Assembly (NCBI GenBank): GCA_015487695.1
Contig: WFPF01000096.1
Coordinates: 1 to 48,907 of the forward strand
DNA: 48,907 nucleotides
Reading direction: 5' to 3'
Source: Chitinophagales bacterium
Lineage (GTDB): Bacteria; Bacteroidota; Bacteroidia; Chitinophagales; S012-47
Each line of letters starts with the position of its first letter. The stretch's first letter is position 1. A program made the translations under genes and the position numbers. A model generated the notes under the pieces. It searched no databases. It was given only the letters and a program-made list of their open reading frames with translations, and had not been told where the DNA came from. This document shows positions 43,579 through 48,907 of this stretch, in pieces.

Positions 43579-44157
43579 TTAAACGAGGCTTTCCTGAAGG
43601 AAATTGCCGTTGCCCGCCTCGTGGCTTTCCAGTATTCTGAGCAACTCCTCCGGCTCTGTGGCCACCTTTATTTCATCGCGCATAAAGGATTTGAGCAGGC
43701 CCTGCGAGACCATGTGGTCGAGCTGCCTGAAGAGGTAGTCGTAATAGGAGTCGGTATTCAGCACGGCAATGGGCTTTTTATGAAGATTCAGCTGCGCCCA
43801 GGTGGCTATTTCGAATAATTCTTCGAGCGTGCCGACTCCACCGGGAAGGGCGGCAAAAGCATCGCTAAGTTCAAACATCTTCAGTTTTCTCTCGTGCATC
43901 GATTCGGTGATAATCAGCTCGCTGAGGCCGTGATGCGCGATCTCCACATCGACCAGAAAACGGGGTATCACCCCGATGACCCGGCCTCCGTTTTTCAATA
44001 CCTCATCGGCAATGATTTGCATGATTCCCCGGCTGGCACCCCCGTAGACAAGGGTGATATCTTTGGAAATAAGCAGGCGCCCCAGTTGCTGGGCAGCCTC
44101 CCTGATGCGGGGGTTGTTTCCTTCGGAGCTGGCACAAAATACGGCTAATCGCTTCAT
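43579..44157 (-). CDS. LOG-family Rossmann protein (cytokinin riboside 5'-monophosphate phosphoribohydrolase-like)
   Basis: The 192-residue product shows the full LOG pattern: AVFCASSEGN at the start, LVYGGASRGIMQIIADEVL, and the catalytic pair ESMHERKLKMFELSDAF and ALPGGVGTLEELFEIATWAQL. LOG proteins cleave ribose-5-phosphate from nucleoside monophosphates; in plants and some bacteria this releases active cytokinins, but in most bacteria the substrate is AMP or another nucleotide. Single gene, divergent from the first MFS gene. Confidence 0.93.
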   Translation of the reverse strand: MKRLAVFCASSEGNNPRIREAAQQLGRLLISKDITLVYGGASRGIMQIIADEVLKNGGRVIGVIPRFLVDVEIAHHGLSELIITESMHERKLKMFELSDAFAALPGGVGTLEELFEIATWAQLNLHKKPIAVLNTDSYYDYLFRQLDHMVSQGLLKSFMRDEIKVATEPEELLRILESHEAGNGNFLQESLV

Positions 44158-44266
44158 TGTTTTTCTGATTTATCAAATCAAGAGAAATACAAAAATCGCC
44201 TGCACCGGGAAAATAACGATGGCCTGCCCTGTGGATAGATCCCCTCCAAATGCGTAGTCAGATATT

Positions 44267-44274
44267 TATCTTTG
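44267..44274 (+). promoter_or_regulatory. Putative -7 box of the Tet-like MFS gene
   Basis: TATCTTTG matches TAnnTTTG perfectly and ends 20 nt before the ATG at 44295. A longer in-frame start at 44250 would place this box within the coding region, so the box supports the shorter start. No -33 TTG is found. Confidence 0.4.
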
Positions 44275-44294
44275 CCCTTCTTTCGTCTGATATC

Positions 44295-45470
44295 ATGAGG
44301 AAATCACCGCTTTTTGTCCTTTTTATTACGATTTTCATCGACCTGGTCGGTTTTGGACTCGTCATACCCATTCTGCCCCTCTTTGCGCAGGATTTGGGTG
44401 CCAGCGAGGCATTGATTGGTCTGATAGCGGGCAGTTTTTCCCTTATGCAATTCTTTTTTGCTCCGGTGTGGGGCGGCCTCAGCGATCGTTTCGGCCGGAA
44501 ACCGATTATCATAAGCAGTGTCTTTATCAATGCTTTTGCCTACCTGCTTTTCTCACACAGCACGAGCATCCTCCTGCTCTTCGCATCGCGGGTGCTCTCG
44601 GGCATCGGATCTGCCAATATTTCGGCAGCGCAGGCCTATATCTCGGATGTGACGCCCCCTGAAAAACGGGCCAAATCCTTCGGCATCATCGGGGCAGCCT
44701 TTGGTCTGGGATTCATCTTCGGCCCACCGATAGGCGGATTTCTGAAAATGCAATATGGCGTGGGAATGGTAGGATATGTGGCAGCCGGACTTTGCGCGTT
44801 CAATATTCTGGTGGCCACCTTCCTGCTCCCCGAATCGCTGAAAGTGAAAAACAGAAAGGCAAAAATCTTTCTTTCGCCTTTCGGAAACTTCAAACGCATA
44901 CAGGGCATGCCGGAAGTGCGCAAACTCATCTTTATCAACCTCGTGTTCATTGCGGCTTTCAGCATGATGCACGTGACCTCTACTTTGCTGTGGGAATCGA
45001 AATATCACCGGACCGCTGCAGAGATCGGATACCTTTTTATGTATATCGGTGTGCTTTCGGCCGTCTTCCAGGGAACCCTCATCGGCTTTTTCCAGCGCAG
45101 GCTCGGTGAGCAGAAGATGCTGGTGCTCGGCTGCCTTTCGATGGCCATTGGCCTGGCGTCCCTTCCCTTTGTGCCGCCCGCGTATTTTATGCCGCTCGAA
45201 TACCTCTCCCTGCTGATGATGGTGATGGGCAATTCTCTGCTCATGCCGACAACTACGTCTCTTATTTCAAAGATGGTCTCACCCGGAGAACAGGGTAAAA
45301 TATTGGGCATCAATCAGTCTTTCGCTTCCCTGGGGCGCTTCATCGGACCGATGGTCGGTGGAGCCCTTTATGGAATCGTCTATCACATGCCTTTCTGGGT
45401 CGGTGGATTGCTGATGCTTCTGGTCATGTCGCTGGCCGTTCGTTTTGTCCGCGCTCATGTCCGCACCTGA
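44295..45470 (+). CDS. MFS transporter, TCR/Tet-like drug efflux group
   Basis: The start at 44295 (MRKSPLFVLFITIFIDLVGF) gives the usual first helix. The 391-residue membrane protein has 12 predicted helices, motif A GGLSDRFGRKPII between helices 2 and 3, the LSGIGSANISAAQAYISD region, and GIIGAAFGLGFIFGPPIGG of the antiporter motif C type. These are shared with TetA-like and other drug:H+ antiporters. No tetR-like regulator is adjacent, and the substrate is unknown. It does not show that the organism is drug resistant. Confidence 0.9.
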   Translation: MRKSPLFVLFITIFIDLVGFGLVIPILPLFAQDLGASEALIGLIAGSFSLMQFFFAPVWGGLSDRFGRKPIIISSVFINAFAYLLFSHSTSILLLFASRVLSGIGSANISAAQAYISDVTPPEKRAKSFGIIGAAFGLGFIFGPPIGGFLKMQYGVGMVGYVAAGLCAFNILVATFLLPESLKVKNRKAKIFLSPFGNFKRIQGMPEVRKLIFINLVFIAAFSMMHVTSTLLWESKYHRTAAEIGYLFMYIGVLSAVFQGTLIGFFQRRLGEQKMLVLGCLSMAIGLASLPFVPPAYFMPLEYLSLLMMVMGNSLLMPTTTSLISKMVSPGEQGKILGINQSFASLGRFIGPMVGGALYGIVYHMPFWVGGLLMLLVMSLAVRFVRAHVRT

Positions 45471-45580
45471 TTTTTATCAACCTGCCCGGCATCAGCGGTC
45501 ATAGCGACCATCCCTTCTTATTCGACTGAGCGGGAGTCTCCGGCCTGTCTGGTCAGCGGGAATTTCATTTTCTTTGTCAC

Positions 45581-46882
45581 ATGATGCAGAAGGTAGACAA
45601 GAAGGTGATCAATGGCTGGGCGATGTACGATTGGGCCAACTCGGTCTACTCCCTCGTCATCACATCGGCCATTTTTCCGGTCTATTATCAGAAAATCACT
45701 TCGGCCCCCGATGGCAGTCAGCAGGTCATTTCCTTTTTTGGCTGGCATGTGGATAACGTATCGCTGCAGTCCTATGCGCTTTCCGTGGCCTTTCTCATTG
45801 CGGCACTGATCTCTCCCTTGCTTTCGGGCATTGCCGACTATAGCGGCAAGAAGAAGCTCTTTATGAAGATCTTCAGCTATCTCGGGGCTTTCTCCTGCAT
45901 TGCCCTGGGCTTTTTTTATGACATGGATACGCTCGAAACCGGGGTGATTGCTTTTATTCTGGCCGGAGTCGGATACACCGGCAGCATTGTGTTTTACAAT
46001 GCCTATCTGCCCGAGATCGCGCCCCCCGAGATGCAGGACAAGGTCAGTGCCAAGGGCTTTGCCTATGGATATGTGGGCAGTGTCATTCTCCTGCTCATCA
46101 ATTTGCTGATGGTGATGTTTCCCGAGAAGTTTTTTTTGAAAGATTCCGGAGAAGCCGCCCGTGCTTCTTTCGTGATGACCGGCCTCTGGTGGATGGGATT
46201 TGCCCGCATCACATTTGCCCGCCTGCCCGATAATGTCTACAAAAAGAAAGCCCGCGGAAATTATTTGATGAACGGCTACCGCGAGGTGGCCAAGGTCTTT
46301 AAGCAACTGCTCACCCTGCGCTCGCTGGCCCTCTTTCTTTTGGCTTTTTTTACATTGAGCATGGGCCTGCAGACGGTCATGTACATGGCCCCGACCTTTG
46401 CCGAAAAAGAGGTGGACATGCCCACCGACATGTTGATTCTCCTCGTTCTTATCCTTCAGTTGCTGGCCATTGGCGGGGCCTATTTCTTCTCCTGGCTTTC
46501 TTCAAAAATCGGCAATCTCAGGGCACTGATGACGGCTGTGTTTATCTGGTCGATGGTCGTGCTGGCCGTATATTTTACGGTACAAATCACTACGTTTCTT
46601 ATCGTGGCGAGTGTGGTGGGTTTTATAATGGGCGGCAGCCAGTCGCTGGCACGCTCCACTTATTCGAAGATGCTCCCCGTCACCACCGACCACGCTTCTT
46701 TTTTCAGCTTTTATGACATCACCGAGAAAGTGGCCATTGTGCTCGGAACCTTCGCTTTTGGATATATCAACGAGGTGATGGGCGGCATGAGAAGTTCGAT
46801 TCTCTTTCTCCTGACCTTCTTTGTGCTGTCCCTCTTCATTTTTTATCTGCTCTATCGCTATCGCAAAAGAATAAACACATAG
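45581..46882 (+). CDS. UMF1/Atg22-type MFS transporter
   Basis: The 433-residue membrane protein has about 11-12 helices and the UMF1 group hallmark near its start, GWAMYDWANSVYSLVITSAIF. It also has LSGIADYSGKKKLFM as the motif A-like loop, FYNAYLPEIA, and GGSQSLARSTYSKMLPV. In yeast the related Atg22 exports amino acids from the vacuole; the bacterial substrates are unknown. Two adjacent ATGs (45581 and 45584) are possible. It follows the Tet-like MFS gene by 110 nt on the same strand and converges with the next gene with only 6 nt between stops. Confidence 0.92.
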   Translation: MMQKVDKKVINGWAMYDWANSVYSLVITSAIFPVYYQKITSAPDGSQQVISFFGWHVDNVSLQSYALSVAFLIAALISPLLSGIADYSGKKKLFMKIFSYLGAFSCIALGFFYDMDTLETGVIAFILAGVGYTGSIVFYNAYLPEIAPPEMQDKVSAKGFAYGYVGSVILLLINLLMVMFPEKFFLKDSGEAARASFVMTGLWWMGFARITFARLPDNVYKKKARGNYLMNGYREVAKVFKQLLTLRSLALFLLAFFTLSMGLQTVMYMAPTFAEKEVDMPTDMLILLVLILQLLAIGGAYFFSWLSSKIGNLRALMTAVFIWSMVVLAVYFTVQITTFLIVASVVGFIMGGSQSLARSTYSKMLPVTTDHASFFSFYDITEKVAIVLGTFAFGYINEVMGGMRSSILFLLTFFVLSLFIFYLLYRYRKRINT

Positions 46883-46888
46883 GGGGCG

Positions 46889-47326
46889 CTATGCTTCCTC
46901 GGAGGGGGTTGTCTCCAGTGAATCGAGCGGCTCGTACCAGTGGTCCATGAATTTGAAGTATCCCTTTTGGCGCAGGAGATATTCTTCATAGCGAATCTCC
47001 CGGTCGAGCTGGTTGAGACCCTTGAATTTTTTCCCTTCGAAAAGAAAAGAACCGTCAAGCGCGTCCACTTTCTTCATACCGATCATGTCGGCATGGCAAC
47101 CGGGGCGGTCCATCGGATTTTCGGCTTCCACGGCTATTCGAATGCGGTTCGGACCGGCAGAAACGATGATCACAGCGCTTTTTGACGGAGTGTCTCCTTT
47201 CTGAAAGCTTAAATAATGTTTATTGACGGCCTTCCACTGATTGTTTGGCCCTGCCGATTGGGTTTGTGCATGTAAGCTGAAGCTGAGTGTAAGGCTTGCA
47301 AACAGGACGATAAGGGTGTTTTTCAT
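46889..47326 (-). CDS. Small secreted protein of unknown function
   Basis: The 145-residue product has a signal peptide (KNTLIVLFASLTLSFSLHAQ, cut near 21). The mature part is charged and has a single Cys (in DRPGCHADMIGMKK). Strands SAVIIVSAGPNRIRIAVEA and AEENPM-type turns suggest a small mixed fold. I recognise no family. Single gene, on the opposite strand to the UMF1 transporter. Upstream there is a 201-nt gap without a gene. Confidence 0.55.
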   Translation of the reverse strand: MKNTLIVLFASLTLSFSLHAQTQSAGPNNQWKAVNKHYLSFQKGDTPSKSAVIIVSAGPNRIRIAVEAENPMDRPGCHADMIGMKKVDALDGSFLFEGKKFKGLNQLDREIRYEEYLLRQKGYFKFMDHWYEPLDSLETTPSEEA

Positions 47327-47527
47327 GGCTTTGGTCTTTGAATTTAAAACTATCGCTAAGGCGCGTTTGAAGAATGTATTTTTTGTTATATATCCGAAAC
47401 ATATGTTAACTCATTTCGGAAACTTCAACGCTAAGACGATGGGCACTCAGGGAAGTTACAGTTCGCTCTGATATTAATATTTCTTCACATTTCAGGCCGG
47501 AAGGAAAGGGCCTTGGATGGCATGCAA

Positions 47528-48118
47528 TCACCGGGGCGGACCCGCAAAACGAATCTCGAGGCCAAAGCTCCATCCCGAGAAATCGGCATTGCTCAGATTC
47601 TGCAACTCTGTACCGAAAGCCAGGCTGTAGCCCATCCTGAAAACGGGAATCAGCGTAGGTGTGGCATGAAATTCCAGCTCGATGGCGGGTTGAAGCAATA
47701 CCTGCCCCGACTGCTCAATCGTTCTTTCCTGCTCATCCCTTATGCTCACATTGCCCCAAAGGACTTGCAAAGGGACATTCAGGCGGAAAGACTTGTATAA
47801 TGGCAGCGCATAGGCGATAAAGGCACCTCCGTAGCCCGCATCTGTTTTCAGGAGGGCCTGCTCGTTTCCCGCCAGGTCATTGCCGCGGAAACTTTCGAGA
47901 CGGAAAGAGCCCAGGCCGGTTCCGCCCATGCTAAGGTGTTCGTTGAGAATTGCGGCTCCTTTTCCCCCAAAGTAGAGTCCGTATCCACCGTGAAAGGGCT
48001 GCAGATAGATGACCGGAGCTCCATAACCGCGCAGGCCGTCCCGGCCCTTGTCATTGCTTTGTGCGCTGGCTGCGAAAGGCAGGAAGAGCGAAAAAAGCAA
48101 GAGGGTAATTGTTTTCAT
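47528..48118 (-). CDS. Small secreted, probable outer-membrane beta-barrel protein
   Basis: The start at 48118 (MKTITLLLFSLFLPFAASAQ) gives a signal peptide directly. The 196-residue product is rich in Gly and aromatics and reads as alternating strands, for example PFHGGYGLYFGGKGAAIL, GAFIAYALPLYKSFRLNV and FSGWSFGLEIRFAGPPR, like a small eight-stranded barrel. No family was recognised and no partner gene is adjacent. The RFAGPPR end lacks the usual terminal aromatic residue, so the barrel call is tentative. Confidence 0.55.
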   Translation of the reverse strand: MKTITLLLFSLFLPFAASAQSNDKGRDGLRGYGAPVIYLQPFHGGYGLYFGGKGAAILNEHLSMGGTGLGSFRLESFRGNDLAGNEQALLKTDAGYGGAFIAYALPLYKSFRLNVPLQVLWGNVSIRDEQERTIEQSGQVLLQPAIELEFHATPTLIPVFRMGYSLAFGTELQNLSNADFSGWSFGLEIRFAGPPR

Positions 48119-48238
48119 GGTTGCAAGCTTTTTATAAGCAATTGGCAAATACGCCATTTTTTAAGTGTTGAGATATTCATTATCAACCGGATGATTAACA
48201 AATAACCGGAATCTATTGTTCGTTTTGCAGACAGGATT

Positions 48239-48262
48239 TCAGGCCTCATTTTTACGGCCTGA
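48239..48262. repeat. Hairpin in the intergenic region
   Basis: TCAGGCC (48239-48245) and GGCCTGA (48256-48262) are perfect 7-bp arms around a 10-nt T-rich loop, between the barrel gene (minus) and the GlsB-like gene (plus), which diverge. It may be a protein-binding site or RNA hairpin; there is no evidence for either. Confidence 0.35.
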
Positions 48263-48321
48263 GAACTCGGTGTGTGGAAGACGGTCCGGATGCAAATACT
48301 CTTTTTTTTATCTTCGACTGG

Positions 48322-48341
48322 CCCGCCAGCTCATTGGCGGG
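48322..48341 (+). promoter_or_regulatory. GC-rich hairpin in the leader of the GlsB-like gene
   Basis: CCCGCCA (48322-48328) pairs perfectly with TGGCGGG (48335-48341), with a 6-nt loop GCTCAT. The stem ends 19 nt before the ATG at 48361. A strong stem here could block or pace translation initiation, but no test is possible from sequence alone. Confidence 0.35.
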
Positions 48342-48360
48342 GTGAAAAACGGAAAAGACA

Positions 48361-48606
48361 ATGAGTTGGTTTTGGATGATCTTAATAGGTGCACTGGCCG
48401 GCTGGCTGGCCGGAGTGCTGACCCGCGGACACGGTTTCGGCTTCCTCGTAAATGCCCTCATCGGAGTGATCGGCAGTGTGCTCGGCCGCTGGACTTTCGA
48501 CAAGCTGGATATTCATATCTCCGGTTCCCTGGGTGCTCTGGCTGCCGCCACCGTGGGGGCCATCCTCCTGATCGGGATTGCCAATCTCTTTACACGAAGG
48601 GATTAG
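48361..48606 (+). CDS. GlsB/YeaQ/YmgE-family stress response membrane protein
   Basis: The 81-residue protein is almost entirely hydrophobic, with three helices, and has the family's glycine-rich pattern: ILIGALAGWLAGVLTRGHGFG, ALIGVIGSVLGRWTFD and GALAAATVGAILLIGIANLF. Members are small inner-membrane proteins induced by stress and often linked to general stress regulons; their biochemical role is unknown. Single gene, with a strong hairpin in the leader, facing away from the barrel gene. Confidence 0.9.
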   Translation: MSWFWMILIGALAGWLAGVLTRGHGFGFLVNALIGVIGSVLGRWTFDKLDIHISGSLGALAAATVGAILLIGIANLFTRRD

Positions 48607-48624
48607 CCGGGGTGATTGGTGATT

Positions 48625-48766
48625 TGTCATCCTGAGTAATGCAATCCCTCGGGGATTGCATGTATCGAAGCATTAGACAAATCATAAGAAGCGTAGAAGT
48701 TCAAGCACCCTTTCGAAGATCCCGATCGAGTGGAATGAGTATCGGGACGACAAGCTCGGAGTGACA
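48625..48766. repeat. Palindromic intergenic repeat element (MITE/REP-like)
   Basis: The ends TGTCATCCTGAG (48625-48636) and CTCGGAGTGACA (48755-48766) are inverted copies differing at two positions. Inside are a perfect 10-bp stem with 3-nt loop (ATGCAATCCC at 48639-48648, GGGATTGCAT at 48652-48661) and 7-bp arms TCCCGAT (48720-48726) / ATCGGGA (48741-48747). No coding frame is credible. The TCATCCTGAG...GGAGTGACA style resembles intergenic repeats I know from Bacteroidota genomes. Only one copy lies in the window, so repetition cannot be shown here. Confidence 0.55.
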
Positions 48767-48775
48767 GCACCGGTT

Positions 48776-48861
48776 CGGCTGTTTAAAAAGGCCTTAAATG
48801 CATTTCGGCTCATGCTTCTTTTGATTTCAGCAGGAGTTGCCCGGCTGTTTAAAAACGGCCT
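48776..48861. repeat. Direct repeat pair downstream of the palindromic element
   Basis: CGGCTGTTTAAAAAGGCCT (48776-48794) recurs as CGGCTGTTTAAAAACGGCCT (48842-48861), one base longer. Each copy is itself partly self-complementary (GCTGTTT near AAACGGC in the second). Nothing else is recognisable between 48607 and the window end; no gene was found there. Confidence 0.5.
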
Positions 48862-48907
48862 AGCGTTTCGTAAGCGGGCACCTGCCGGATGAGTGCTGCG
48901 TTAAAAT

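Noticed and set aside
44295-45470. Tetracycline resistance determinant
   Set aside because: The protein resembles the TCR/Tet MFS group only generally, with no adjacent tetR. Drug efflux of a particular compound cannot be claimed.

Overview
The window looks like chromosomal DNA of a free-living, aerobically respiring member of the Bacteroidota. The evidence is: C-terminal type IX secretion (T9SS) sorting domains on two secreted proteins (a subtilase at 620..4696 and a jelly-roll protein at 22268..23479); a TonB-dependent receptor with an N-terminal carboxypeptidase-regulatory-like domain; the tamB/tsaD divergent pair; MnmD without a fused MnmC2; a three-part pntAA/pntAB/pntB transhydrogenase; and several TAnnTTTG -7 boxes, some with a TTG about 19 nt upstream. 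The finer lineage cannot be fixed from the sequence. I saw no rRNA, tRNA, CRISPR array, transposase, integrase or prophage gene.

Layout. 1-229: tail of a GyrI-like gene. 293-7609: minus-strand operon (SCP2-like protein, TPR lipoprotein, secreted protein with a discoidin/NADase-type glycan-binding-like end, T9SS subtilase, YbaB/EbfC); the first three genes are joined by ATGA overlaps. 7760-14836: ribBA, a 1586-residue TamB-like protein, and tsaD. 15073-16065: a lipoprotein of unknown role. 16373-22135: an AT-richer run of six same-strand genes encoding a periplasmic c-type cytochrome, a porin-like protein, a lipoprotein cytochrome c, a two-domain multicopper oxidase, a second beta-barrel and an NDH-2-like flavoprotein. 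22268-28990: a T9SS jelly-roll protein, a DinB-like protein, the Fe-S repair protein RIC, a Ca2+/Na+ antiporter, a double-CxxC protein and a TonB-dependent receptor. 29194-32152: a ba3-type cytochrome oxidase operon including a 44-residue subunit IIa-like protein, plus Sco. 32216-38908: an aldo/keto reductase, mnmD, a GT2 glycosyltransferase, a ROK kinase and pnt. 39097-48606: small operons (MtfA-like and USP; DUF885-like, membrane and HD), LOG, two MFS transporters, small secreted proteins and a GlsB/YeaQ-type membrane protein. The last 300 bases hold only palindromic and direct repeats.

How they fit together. Several genes concern electron flow: NDH-2-like dehydrogenase, c-type cytochromes, multicopper oxidase, ba3 oxidase with its copper chaperone, and transhydrogenase. 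RIC, which repairs NO- or oxidant-damaged iron centres, lies nearby. The best candidate for something not well described is the 16.4-22.1 kb module. It combines outer-membrane barrels, c-type cytochromes, a copper oxidase and an NADH dehydrogenase in one transcription direction, behind an intergenic region with a perfect 14-bp palindrome. I read it as a possible extracytoplasmic electron-transfer or metal-oxidation pathway. The gene content is seen; the function is inference.
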